DNA from: Bacteroidales bacterium
GTDB taxonomy: Bacteria; Bacteroidota; Bacteroidia; Bacteroidales; F082
Direction of reading: 5' to 3'
DNA: 20,614 nt
Assembly (NCBI GenBank): GCA_017508895.1
Contig: JAFWRA010000003.1
Span: forward strand, 1-20,614
Shown here: one piece after another, positions 1 to 6,903 of the stretch
Layout of the letters: each line of letters begins with the position of its first letter
How positions within the stretch are numbered: position 1 is the first letter of the stretch
Translations under genes and position numbers: made by a program
The notes under the pieces: generated by a model
Database searches by the model: none
What the model was told of the DNA's origin: nothing
The model's input: the letters and a program-made list of their open reading frames with translations, nothing else

Positions 1-381
1 GCCGAAATAGTTGATGAGAAAGTTCACAACAGTAACCATCAAATACCTTACAATCTGTGTTCTGCCTCGTAAGGTCGAGCCGGAGAAACTGATGTGACGT
101 GCCATCCAAAAACCTGTCAAGAAAGTGATGGGAAACCTAAATATAAAGGCTGCGATGTGAGGTGTGAAGGCAATGAAACCGAGGTCAAACACCTGACCAT
201 GAAATACAAAGTGGTATAAAATGTAAAACAGGGTCCAATCTAAAGCCAAGTTCAAGCCACCGCATGCCGCATAACGAAACAATTCAAGGCTCATCACCTT
301 GTGGAAAGGCGGATAGAAAAAGTCGATGACCTTGGTCAAAGTGCGTTCTATCCAGGATTCTATGTTTTTTAAGGCTGACAT
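1..381 (-). CDS. GtrA-like integral membrane protein (partial, 3' end outside window)
   Basis: This reading frame is open for 127 codons from ATG at 381 and runs off the left edge, so only the N-terminal part is seen. It starts MSALKNIESWIERT, then has LFRYAACGGLNLALDW at about residues 38-53, then hydrophobic segments (LFYILYHFVF, FIAFTPHIAAFIFRF) and a short loop WMARHISFSG before another hydrophobic stretch (RYLMVTVVNFLINYF). The FRYAxxGGxN entry into the first helix and the four-helix pattern fit the GtrA-like family (PF04138), small inner-membrane proteins thought to flip or handle polyprenol-linked sugars. The gene starts 21 bp after the mevalonate kinase stop. A polyprenol-related role beside isoprenoid synthesis genes makes sense but is inferred. 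The family call rests on hydrophobicity and the N-terminal motif only. Confidence 0.72.
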   Translation of the reverse strand, partial: MSALKNIESWIERTLTKVIDFFYPPFHKVMSLELFRYAACGGLNLALDWTLFYILYHFVFHGQVFDLGFIAFTPHIAAFIFRFPITFLTGFWMARHISFSGSTLRGRTQIVRYLMVTVVNFLINYFG

Positions 382-389
382 TGAGGCTG

Positions 390-424
390 CAAAAATAGCA
401 ATTTAGAGCCAAATAACATCAAAA
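390..424 (-). promoter_or_regulatory. Possible Bacteroidota-type promoter for the GtrA-like gene
   Basis: On the minus strand TATTTTTG (390-397) fits the -7 consensus TAnnTTTG, and TTTTG (420-424) lies 22 nt upstream as a possible -33 element. The pair overlaps the 3' end of the mevalonate kinase gene and sits just before the GtrA-like start at 381. It would allow transcription independent of the mevalonate operon. This is consensus matching only. Confidence 0.4.
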
Positions 425-1341
425 CCGCCTCCCATAGATTCCTTCCGCCCCTGCATGCCAACGATGGAATGACATGGGAGGCTAAGTAATTCATTAACTT
501 CCTCAACATCATCCGTGAAGCCCAACACATAACCGCCACCGCCTGAACCAGAGATTTTTACGCCAAAATTGAAATCGTAATCGGTCGTGAAAAGGTCCAG
601 CGTGTTTTCGGTAATCATCGGACGAAGAAACTCCAATTGGCCTTTTGTGAGTTGTTTCAAAGATTTGAAAAACAATTCTTTGTTGCCTCCAATCATTGCA
701 TCAATGCAAGAGGTCACACAAGGCACATACTCCGCTTGGAATCGGTTCAAAAATTCGGGATTTTCGCGTTGCGCCTTGAAGTGGTTGACCAAAGGCTTGG
801 TGTTGCTTTTTATCTTAGTGTCAATCAAGCAGATGTGGATGCCTCTTTTTAAGAAATCATCCGAAAGCAACTTGACTCCATTTGGCGTAATTTTGAACGG
901 CTTACCCAAATAGCATTGCAAGGGGTCGATGCCGGAGCTGCTGCCGTGGAAGTGGCTCTCCATCTGGCCAAAGAGGGTCTTCAGTTGCAAGTAATCGTCA
1001 GTTTTTTGTAAGGCATAGCGGTCGTAGACGGCGGCCACCAAAGTCCCAGAACTACCTAAGCCATAGCCTGATGGCACATTGGAGGCGAGAAAAAGACCCT
1101 CATCCAAATCCTTTCTTAAAGTTTGTAAGTCAAAGTGGCTTGACAGTGCTTCGTTTTCTGAAAGGTATTGGCAAAACCGCTTCAAGCTTTGGTTGGAGGG
1201 TAGCGAGACGGCTCGGTTAAAACTGAGCGGCAACTGCCATTGCGCCGAAAACCGTTTGAGCGGAATCATCAGCGCGGTAGCGTCGAAAATCATCGAATAC
1301 TCGCCGAAAAGGATGACTTTGCTATAGTAACGGTCTCTCAT
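403..1341 (-). CDS. mvk: Mevalonate kinase (GHMP family)
   Basis: The product (312 aa) is predicted to phosphorylate mevalonate to 5-phosphomevalonate in the cytoplasm. It opens with the GHMP N-terminal signature (YYSKVILFGEYSMIF). The phosphate-binding loop GYGLGSSGT is at residues 92-100, and Glu128 and Asp139 (QMESHFHGSSSGIDP) match the Mg-binding Glu and catalytic Asp of mevalonate kinases. The C-terminal glycine-rich GHMP motif KISGSGGGGYVLGF follows near residues 262-275. Length fits the Bacteroidota form. The ATG overlaps the mvaD stop in an ATGA junction, suggesting translational coupling. Sitting beside mvaD, a GYDIA kinase and HMG-CoA reductase supports mevalonate kinase over other GHMP kinases. 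Confidence 0.9.
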   Translation of the reverse strand: MRDRYYSKVILFGEYSMIFDATALMIPLKRFSAQWQLPLSFNRAVSLPSNQSLKRFCQYLSENEALSSHFDLQTLRKDLDEGLFLASNVPSGYGLGSSGTLVAAVYDRYALQKTDDYLQLKTLFGQMESHFHGSSSGIDPLQCYLGKPFKITPNGVKLLSDDFLKRGIHICLIDTKIKSNTKPLVNHFKAQRENPEFLNRFQAEYVPCVTSCIDAMIGGNKELFFKSLKQLTKGQLEFLRPMITENTLDLFTTDYDFNFGVKISGSGGGGYVLGFTDDVEEVNELLSLPCHSIVGMQGRKESMGGGFDVIWL

Positions 1342-2426
1342 TGTAGCAATTTTTTCGGTCCGTCGCCCACTCGGTCAGCAATCCAGCGGCCTTGGTCGCA
1401 GTAATTCGTCAAAACATCCTGGATGAAATGCTCCACTTTGGCTGCCTCACTATCGGGATAGAGCAGATGCACATTAGGACCTGCGTCCAAGGTGAAGCAG
1501 AGAGGTGTCTTTGTCTCGTCGCGAAATTGTCGGATGATTTCTATGATGCGTAATGTATTGGGTTTCATTAAGATGTAGGACGGGTTGGAGCACATCATCA
1601 AGGCATGGAGTTGCAGGGCTTCGCTTTCGGTAATATTAATAAAGGTGTCCAAATCGCCCGACTTCAAAGCAGCAAGCAGGTTCTTGATGTTTGTGTTCGC
1701 CTGTGCATAACGTGCTGGTGCGTAAGGATTTTCCTCCATCAAGGCGTGACCGGCACGGCTGGAGACAGATTTAGTCTCGCCGCTGACTATCAAGATGCTG
1801 TCGCGATAAGTCTTGAAAACAGGATGGATGTCATCGGCCAACGAAATGGCATATTCGTCGGAACTTACTTTATAATAAGGCGTTGCACCCCAAAGTGCCA
1901 TTTTCGGGAACACTGAGCGTGCCGCACTGCCCGAAGCCAATCGCGAGAAGTAAGAAGCTTTGCATAAATCTAAGGATCCTGAGCCTGTCGAAGGGCCGAC
2001 CAACTTGGATTCGATGTCAAGCAAACACATCACAAAAGCACTCATCGAGGAAGCCGAAGAAGCGATGCCAGAAGAATGTGGGAAAGTATTGCGGCTCTCA
2101 ATTGTCAAACTCAGTTGGTTGATAAATGGGAAAAACGCTTGATAATCAATCAAAAACTTATTGATTTTCGCCCCAAAATCGGGGTTTTCTTTTCCGTCGA
2201 AGAAGAATCTGAATTCAAAATGGTCAGCTTTTTCATAAGTCACAAAGGTTTCGGAACGACATTCCGACAAAGTGAAGCTAATCGACGGATTTTGAGGGAG
2301 TTGTTTGCCTCTTTTGCCCCAATACTTCACCAAAGCTATGTTCGACGGGCTTGCCCAGCCCACTTTGCCTTTAAAGCCGTTCGGCACCTCGCCCTTGAAG
2401 GCTTCGTTTAACCATTTGTTTTCCAT
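1338..2426 (-). CDS. mvaD: Diphosphomevalonate decarboxylase
   Basis: The product (362 aa from ATG at 2426) is predicted to catalyse ATP-dependent decarboxylation of mevalonate diphosphate to isopentenyl diphosphate. Diagnostic motifs are PSNIALVKYWGKR (residues 27-39), PHSSGIASSASS (116-127), SRLASGSAARS (161-171) and the catalytic-Asp segment LDAGPNVHLLYP near the C-terminus. The frame stays open upstream to GTG at 2468, overlapping the kinase stop. I prefer ATG 2426 (MENKWLNEAF) because the extra residues (MKRFRIFAASNTSK) are not typical of the family. Residues 144-151 (GPSTGSGS), in the loop before the active-site segment, are encoded by a dispersed repeat (about 1972-2001). The stop overlaps the mevalonate kinase start by 4 nt. 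Confidence 0.93.
   Translation of the reverse strand: MENKWLNEAFKGEVPNGFKGKVGWASPSNIALVKYWGKRGKQLPQNPSISFTLSECRSETFVTYEKADHFEFRFFFDGKENPDFGAKINKFLIDYQAFFPFINQLSLTIESRNTFPHSSGIASSASSMSAFVMCLLDIESKLVGPSTGSGSLDLCKASYFSRLASGSAARSVFPKMALWGATPYYKVSSDEYAISLADDIHPVFKTYRDSILIVSGETKSVSSRAGHALMEENPYAPARYAQANTNIKNLLAALKSGDLDTFINITESEALQLHALMMCSNPSYILMKPNTLRIIEIIRQFRDETKTPLCFTLDAGPNVHLLYPDSEAAKVEHFIQDVLTNYCDQGRWIADRVGDGPKKLLQ
1972..2001. repeat. Dispersed palindromic-type repeat inside mvaD (copy 1)
   Basis: The core CCTGAGCCTGTCGAAGGG (1978-1995) is a sequence I recognise as a widespread bacterial dispersed repeat. Its reverse complement matches 2885-2914 at 23 of 30 positions. It lies in frame within mvaD and encodes GPSTGSGS. 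A shorter relative occurs at 19406-19422. Confidence 0.75.
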
Positions 2427-2464
2427 TTTCGATGTGTTTGATGCCGCGAAAATACGAAATCTCT

Positions 2465-3403
2465 TCACAAAACCATCTCTTTGTAGCCGAAAACTACCTC
2501 TAATCCTTTCTTTTTGAAATAGGCTTCCACTTGGCTTTTATCCCATACTGTTGCGGCAAGGATAAAATCGCCGCCCCAAGCGCCCAATGATTTCAAAACA
2601 CCTTCGAAATCGGGGAAACGCTTTTGAACAGGTTCCTGCCCGATGCAGCGAGAGACGATGCGCTCATGGCATTGCATAAGCATGGCAAACTCTTCTAAAC
2701 TTTGGCATTTCGGCACGGCACGACTAATTTCCGAAACGTATTCTATATCTTTTTGTAAATCAATAGGATTTGTCTTCTCCAAAAACGCCTTGATTTCTTT
2801 GGACGAGCTTTGCTTTTGGCCTTGATAGATAAAAAATAGGTGCTCGGCAAAAGGTGGGTTAAAATCGACGTTTTCTACCTTCGGGGTCGGTCCTTCGACG
2901 GGTTCTGGGACCTCAGCTTTTACTTGATAATAAATCGGTCCTTCAGCCGTGGCGCAAGCGATATCGTAGCCTGAGCCGCCAAAGGTCAACTTCAACAATT
3001 CGTAAGGATTCACATTCGCCCAACGAGCGAGGTTGGCGATCAAAGTTGAACTGCTACCCAAACCCCAGTTTGGATCAAAATCAAGAAGTGTGGTGAATTT
3101 CAATCCATTGCTTTCAAAAGCCTTGGGATTCAGTTGCTTGACAGCTTTCAGGATTTGCGACAGTTTTTCGGCCTTAGCTTGGTCGTTGCAATCAACGATT
3201 TCAAGGGTTTTGGGGTTCAGTGTGACGGAAAACCAAGGACTGTCTGTTTTGTAGGCATCCCATTGTAGAGATGCGCCATGGCACGTCTCAACCGACAATG
3301 TCTGTCCTAGTTTCAATGGCAAGGCCAAAGCCAATGCACCTTTCAAGACGAGGTATTCGCCTGTCAGAAGGAATTTTCCATGAGAATAATATTTTTGAAC
3401 CAT
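2465..3403 (-). CDS. GYDIA-family GHMP kinase, candidate phosphomevalonate kinase
   Basis: This 312-aa protein has the GHMP fold signatures: YYSHGKFLLTGEYLVL (residues 5-20) and the nucleotide loop GLGSSST (114-120). It carries GSGYDIA at 143-149, the signature of the GYDIA subfamily found in Bacteroidota mevalonate clusters. No canonical phosphomevalonate kinase is present in the window. Gene order (HMG-CoA reductase, this gene, mvaD, mvk) makes phosphorylation of 5-phosphomevalonate the natural inference, though I cannot prove it from sequence. Residues 165-174 (VPEPVEGPTP) sit in a loop and are encoded by the same dispersed repeat family as in mvaD, in the opposite orientation relative to the gene. 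The stop is 38 nt before the preferred mvaD ATG at 2426. Confidence 0.85.
   Translation of the reverse strand: MVQKYYSHGKFLLTGEYLVLKGALALALPLKLGQTLSVETCHGASLQWDAYKTDSPWFSVTLNPKTLEIVDCNDQAKAEKLSQILKAVKQLNPKAFESNGLKFTTLLDFDPNWGLGSSSTLIANLARWANVNPYELLKLTFGGSGYDIACATAEGPIYYQVKAEVPEPVEGPTPKVENVDFNPPFAEHLFFIYQGQKQSSSKEIKAFLEKTNPIDLQKDIEYVSEISRAVPKCQSLEEFAMLMQCHERIVSRCIGQEPVQKRFPDFEGVLKSLGAWGGDFILAATVWDKSQVEAYFKKKGLEVVFGYKEMVL
2885..2914. repeat. Dispersed repeat inside the GYDIA kinase gene (copy 2)
   Basis: The core TCCTTCGACGGGTTCTGGGA (2891-2910) is a diverged copy of the repeat at 1972-2001, in inverse orientation on the plus strand (23 of 30 matches). It encodes VPEPVEGPTP in frame. The changes keep the frame open. 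Confidence 0.65.
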
Positions 3404-3420
3404 ATAGAAGCTATTTTTGG

Positions 3421-3544
3421 CACGCAGAATCCGCAGAATTGTGTGAAGCCTACCGGATCCTTATTTTGAATGGAAACGCAAGCGTTTCTTGAAATCGCTG
3501 AAAGCGATGATCGCCGTTCTGCGAATTCAGCGGATTCTGCGTGA
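3421..3544. repeat. Structured repeat element, downstream flank of the GxxExxY gene
   Basis: The ends form an imperfect inverted repeat: CACGCAGAATCCGCAGAA at 3421-3438 pairs with TTCAGCGGATTCTGCGTG at 3526-3543 (17 of 18). Between them are two tight hairpins: GAAACGC/GCGTTTC (3473-3488) and ATCGCT/AGCGAT (3494-3508). The right arm, TTCAGCGGATTCTGCGTGA (3526-3544), recurs exactly at 4000-4018 on the other side of the GxxExxY gene. The element starts 17 bp from the GYDIA kinase start and ends 5 bp from the GxxExxY stop. A short open frame across it (giving HAESAEFAE) is a by-product of the repeat, not a gene. Confidence 0.8.
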
Positions 3545-3549
3545 AACAA

Positions 3550-3936
3550 TTAGTAATTATTTACAATTCTATGTATCCCATCCATCAAATCATCTACATT
3601 AAAGTTTATCAAAAGTCCGACCTTCTTTCCTGTAAGTTTTAGATATGACGTTAGTTGTTTATAGTGAACAGCATTTAGCTCTTCAACAGATTTTAATTCT
3701 ATGATGAGTTTGTCTTCTACCAAAATGTCCAACCTTAATCCTTCTCCAATTTCATCTCCTTTGTATACAACACTAACTGGCACTTCCATTTCGGCCTTTA
3801 AGCCTTTAAGTTTAAGTTCTTTCATAAGAGCTTTTTGGTACACTTTTTCCAATAATCCTGGCCCCAAAGTCTTGTAAACTTCTAAAGCGCAACCAATTAC
3901 TTTATAGCTCAAAGGATCATTCTTGAAAGTAGCCAT
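3550..3936 (-). CDS. GxxExxY family protein, predicted PD-(D/E)XK nuclease fold
   Basis: This 128-aa protein has the family signature G27-L-L-E30-K-V-Y33, and D70 followed by E80-L-K82 (LRLDILVEDKLIIELKS) fits a PD-(D/E)XK nuclease core. Length is normal for the family, and it looks intact. The biochemical role of GxxExxY proteins is not established as far as I know. The gene interrupts the mevalonate operon between HMG-CoA reductase and the GYDIA kinase, and a 19-bp exact direct repeat flanks it (3526-3544 and 4000-4018). No metabolic link to its neighbours is visible, so insertion as a cassette is the simplest reading. It would probably be transcribed with the operon, as I see no promoter match just upstream. 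Confidence 0.88.
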   Translation of the reverse strand: MATFKNDPLSYKVIGCALEVYKTLGPGLLEKVYQKALMKELKLKGLKAEMEVPVSVVYKGDEIGEGLRLDILVEDKLIIELKSVEELNAVHYKQLTSYLKLTGKKVGLLINFNVDDLMDGIHRIVNNY

Positions 3937-3966
3937 ATTTGATTTTATTATTCTGTCGCTTTGCGC

Positions 3967-4018
3967 TTCTGCGATTTAACTTCGTTGAATGCTTTGCATT
4001 TCAGCGGATTCTGCGTGA
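3967..4018. repeat. Repeat, upstream flank of the GxxExxY gene
   Basis: TTCAGCGGATTCTGCGTGA at 4000-4018 is identical to 3526-3544. It is preceded by TTCTGCGA (3967-3974), also present at 3518-3525, and by a small hairpin AATGC/GCATT (3988-4000). It lies 7 bp beyond the HMG-CoA reductase stop and 30-odd bp upstream of the GxxExxY start. Confidence 0.75.
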
Positions 4019-4025
4019 GAAAAAA

Positions 4026-5351
4026 CTATCTTCTGAGAGTTTCCAAAAATTGTTCCACCCCCGCATACGACACGGTCTTGTCCTTGAAGTATTCCCGCGC
4101 TTTCTTTTTATCCTCGTCCGAAGCATTGAGTTGGTTGAGGATGTTGTTCAAGTGCATTTTCATGTGGCCGGCTTGGATGCCTTTGGTGGTCAAGGAGCGC
4201 ACGGCGGAGAAGTTGTTGGCCAAACCCATTGTGGCGGCAATCATCATCAGCTCTTTGGCAGTGGGATTGCCCAAGAGTTCAAGGGTCTTTTTTGCAAGTG
4301 GATGTAAGCTCGTGAGTCCACCAACGGTGCCTAAAGTCATCGGCACCTCCAGCTCGAAGTGGAAGATGCCATTTTCGAGGGTGACCGATGAAAGGCTTTC
4401 ATAGCGTCCGTTGCGCGAGGCAAAGGTGTGTCCAGCTGCTTCCACTGCGCGGAAGTCGTTGCCCGTGGCGATGACTACGGCATCAATGCCGTTGTAGATG
4501 CCTTTGTTGTGCGTCGTGGCGCGGTCGGTGTCGATGTGGGCAATGTCGACTGCTTTCTTGAATTTCTTGGCGTACTCTTCGCCCGAAAGGTGTTCATCAA
4601 TGCCGTCAAGTTTTTCCACGGGACATTCCACCCAAACCTTCACGCGACAGTCGGGTGTATTGTTCGATAGGATGGTCATGATGATTTCCACCTTGCGGAG
4701 CTCTTCGGGTAAGTCGTTGCGTTCGGCGAAGAAGTCTTGCAGGCTGTGGCCAAATTGCTCCAAAGCCGAGTTGATGAAATTGGCACCCATGGCGTCACCC
4801 GTGTTGAACTCCACACGAATCTGATAGTAGTCAGGGATTTGTGTGCTGTAGTCGATGAGTTGCATCCCAAGGATGCCACCGCCACGTTTGCGCATCTTTT
4901 CGGTCATGGCATCTGTGTCAGCCAACAGGCGTTTTTCAATTTCGGGGAACAAAGCAAAGAGTTTTTCCTTGTCGCCGCTCCAGCCGAAATGTACTTGTCC
5001 GACCTTACGCATGTCGATGACCTCTGCATGGAAGCCGCCGCGTTCGCCCCAAAACTTGGCCGCAGCCGAGGCCGCTGCCACGACGGAACTCTCCTCGATG
5101 ACCATGGGCACGACATAGTCCTTACCGTTGATGGTCACATTGGGCGAGATGCCGTAGGGAATGAAGAAATTGGTGATGGTGTTCTCGCTGAACTCGTCAA
5201 ACAATTGCTGCTGCTTCGAGTCGGGATGCCAATAGCTTTTCAGCAGGTTAATGACCTCGCCCGGGTTCTCGAAGTAGTTGGCAATCAGCTTCAACTTCTC
5301 TTCTTTGAGAAGTTTGGAGAAGCCTTTCTTTATACGTTCGCGAGTAGCCAT
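4026..5351 (-). CDS. mvaA: Hydroxymethylglutaryl-CoA reductase, class II type
   Basis: The product (441 aa) is predicted to interconvert HMG-CoA and mevalonate, the committed step of the pathway. It has the class II architecture without a membrane anchor. Visible motifs are VPMVIEESSVVAAAS (residues 81-95, with the catalytic Glu), DAMGAN (186-191, HMG-CoA reductase signature), THNKGIYNGIDAV (catalytic Lys region), GTVGGLTSLHPLAKK, and IQAGHMKMHLNN with the catalytic His near the C-terminus. The start MATRERIKKGFSKL gives the usual length. It is first in the mevalonate gene run. A hairpin 17-46 nt upstream of the start separates it from the DUF4468-like gene. I cannot tell biosynthetic from degradative use by sequence, but the operon argues for biosynthesis. 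Confidence 0.93.
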   Translation of the reverse strand: MATRERIKKGFSKLLKEEKLKLIANYFENPGEVINLLKSYWHPDSKQQQLFDEFSENTITNFFIPYGISPNVTINGKDYVVPMVIEESSVVAAASAAAKFWGERGGFHAEVIDMRKVGQVHFGWSGDKEKLFALFPEIEKRLLADTDAMTEKMRKRGGGILGMQLIDYSTQIPDYYQIRVEFNTGDAMGANFINSALEQFGHSLQDFFAERNDLPEELRKVEIIMTILSNNTPDCRVKVWVECPVEKLDGIDEHLSGEEYAKKFKKAVDIAHIDTDRATTHNKGIYNGIDAVVIATGNDFRAVEAAGHTFASRNGRYESLSSVTLENGIFHFELEVPMTLGTVGGLTSLHPLAKKTLELLGNPTAKELMMIAATMGLANNFSAVRSLTTKGIQAGHMKMHLNNILNQLNASDEDKKKAREYFKDKTVSYAGVEQFLETLRR

Positions 5352-5367
5352 TTTAGTATGCCATTTG

Positions 5368-5408
5368 AAAAGCCCATGTCATTCCCTCGGGAATCTATGG
5401 GCTTTTTT
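5368..5408. terminator. Hairpin between the DUF4468-like gene and HMG-CoA reductase
   Basis: AAAAGCCCAT (5368-5377) pairs with ATGGGCTTTT (5397-5406), and an inner ATTCCC/GGGAAT stem extends the structure. It lies just after the DUF4468-like stop on the minus strand and ends 17 nt before the HMG-CoA reductase ATG. The T-run is longer on the plus strand (six T) than on the minus strand (four T), so it may be a weak or bidirectional terminator, or an attenuator in the mvaA leader. Confidence 0.6.
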
Positions 5409-5414
5409 ATCTTG

Positions 5415-5954
5415 TTACCATTCTTCTTCTTCAAACACTTTTTCGGGGACGAGACTTTCCTCAAATTTTTGTCCCCAATCCTCTGCAAAGGCAGCGATTT
5501 GATTCAGATAGTTATCCCAAATAGGTTGATACAAAGGATCTTCCTTATTCATCCATTCTTCACAAGGGTGGTTGGATTGGGTCTTCTGCATGAAGTCGGT
5601 GAGGGTGTAGCGCACCCGGCCTTCACGCACCTCGATGGTGAAATAGTAGGTAATCCAAGGCCATTTCGACTTCACTGCGTCGCCGTTGTCCAATTGGAAT
5701 TGGTGTTTGCCTTTAAGGGTGCGTCCGTCGTTTTGCTGGAGGATGGTGGAAGGACTCTTGTAGTAAGTGTTCATAAAGCTACTATAGATACGGTTAAATA
5801 CCTCATCCTGAGAGCCTACCGTGTTGCTGATGACTTTACGGAAAGTGATTTTTTCCGTCTTCGGGTCAATGGGCAACTTGGAAGGTTCGTTTGACTGGGC
5901 AAAAGTGACGGTCGCAAACAGAATGGCGACGAATAACAGTGCTAATCTTTTCAT
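5415..5954 (-). CDS. Secreted DUF4468-like protein
   Basis: The 179-aa product has a clear signal peptide (MKRLALLFVAILFATVTFAQ), so it is exported. The mature part begins LPIDPKTEKITFRKVIS, the opening of DUF4468 domains of Bacteroidales (conversion of a quantity into a predicted input variable followed by an alpha/beta domain). RIYSSFMNTYY and YYFTIEVREGRVRYTLTDFM follow, the latter resembling the strand pair typical of these domains. The C-terminus is strongly acidic (EKVFEEEEW). The function of the family is unknown. A -7-like promoter lies 20 nt upstream and a hairpin follows the stop, so it may be a single-gene unit. Confidence 0.65.
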   Translation of the reverse strand: MKRLALLFVAILFATVTFAQSNEPSKLPIDPKTEKITFRKVISNTVGSQDEVFNRIYSSFMNTYYKSPSTILQQNDGRTLKGKHQFQLDNGDAVKSKWPWITYYFTIEVREGRVRYTLTDFMQKTQSNHPCEEWMNKEDPLYQPIWDNYLNQIAAFAEDWGQKFEESLVPEKVFEEEEW

Positions 5955-5973
5955 TTTCTAAAAAATTTGGTTA

Positions 5974-6002
5974 CAAAATTAGTAATAATTTGTGTTGCAC
6001 AA
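5974..6002 (-). promoter_or_regulatory. Predicted promoter of the DUF4468-like gene
   Basis: On the minus strand TAATTTTG (5974-5981) matches the Bacteroidota -7 consensus TAnnTTTG, and TTG (6000-6002) lies 18 nt upstream as a partial -33 element. The start codon is at 5954. This is pattern matching only. Confidence 0.5.
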
Positions 6003-6040
6003 CGCAACGGAGGCGAAAATTAGCAAATATCAAGCCAAAA

Positions 6041-6874
6041 CTACAAGGGCTTGACTTCAGAATTGTCGTGGCAAGCCAAATCCTTTAGCGGATTGCCTTT
6101 GTAATATAAAGTGGAGGCGTCATTCAAGGTGGCTTTCAGGTATTCGGTCACCCAGACTGTGGCTTCGGAGGCTTCGGAGAGCTCAGCATATAGCTTATTC
6201 ACTTGGGTTTCAACCATGTTTAGCATACTGCCGTCATGTAGTTTTATGTCGGCTCTGGCTGTTTCGCCTCCCCGATTGATGAATCGAGAGTTGCCGTTCA
6301 GGTCTAGGTCGAGCAGTTCGGTGGCATGGATCCTTCCATTGAACTGTGAGGATTTTGTTAATGAGGCTATGCAAGTTGTACCGTCAAATTGGAAATCGAG
6401 CAGTTTTGAAGCCGCATCCATCACGATTTCGCATTTGTCGCCCGTGTAAGTCAAGGCGTTGCAGGAAGAAGCGTCGGTCAGGTTCACATAGAGCCGTTCT
6501 CCATTATATGAGCCTGTAAATGTGACTTTTGAGGCAGTCTTGGCATCAATTTTTTCGAGTTGGTGCAAGTGTACGGTGGCACGAAACTCTGAGTTGATGG
6601 CGTTGAAGGTCTTCAACAAAAAACCAAGTTCGAAGCGGTTGTCGTTCATTTTGGCCTTCACATAGGGCTCCAAATAAGCGGAATAGGCCAATTCGACGTA
6701 GGTACAGCTGTCGGCCACAACGGTCACTTGCCAACCGTCGCTGACTTCAATTTCACGGATGTCGGCATTTTCAAGGACTGTCTTTTGTTTGAGGGTCATG
6801 TCGACTTCTTTTTTACAAGAAGTGGCAAAGCAAAGTGCTGCACAAAGGATGAGTATGGTTTTAGTTGTTTTCAT
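6041..6874 (-). CDS. Lipoprotein with DUF2807-like (head GIN) beta-solenoid domain
   Basis: The 277-aa protein begins with a lipoprotein signal ending ATSC (Cys20), so it is probably anchored in a membrane facing the periplasm or surface. The body matches the plan of DUF2807 proteins: IREIEVSDGWQVTVVADS, then LAYSAYLEPYVKAKMND, then repeated short strands built around D/N-A-S or S-K turns (DAKTASKVTF, LTDASSCNAL, MDAASKLLDF, LSEASEATVW, LNDASTLYY). These repeats suggest a right-handed beta-solenoid. Members are called putative adhesins, but function is not established. It follows rlmH by 29 bp and may be co-transcribed. I found no -7 element upstream. Confidence 0.75.
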   Translation of the reverse strand: MKTTKTILILCAALCFATSCKKEVDMTLKQKTVLENADIREIEVSDGWQVTVVADSCTYVELAYSAYLEPYVKAKMNDNRFELGFLLKTFNAINSEFRATVHLHQLEKIDAKTASKVTFTGSYNGERLYVNLTDASSCNALTYTGDKCEIVMDAASKLLDFQFDGTTCIASLTKSSQFNGRIHATELLDLDLNGNSRFINRGGETARADIKLHDGSMLNMVETQVNKLYAELSEASEATVWVTEYLKATLNDASTLYYKGNPLKDLACHDNSEVKPL

Positions 6875-6903
6875 GCTAATTAAACGATTTTATTGCTGTT
6901 TTA

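Noticed and set aside
3364..3549. 61-codon minus-strand frame across the repeat next to the GxxExxY gene
   Set aside because: Its sequence (HAESAEFAE and similar) is simply a translation of the palindromic repeat.
3421..4018. CRISPR array or complete insertion sequence
   Set aside because: The repeats are few, unevenly spaced and mixed in orientation, and there is no transposase or cas gene.
4737..5894. Long plus-strand open frame (385 codons) opposite HMG-CoA reductase and the DUF4468-like gene
   Set aside because: It spans two well-supported minus-strand genes and their intergenic hairpin, and its product has no recognisable motif. It is a shadow of codon bias.
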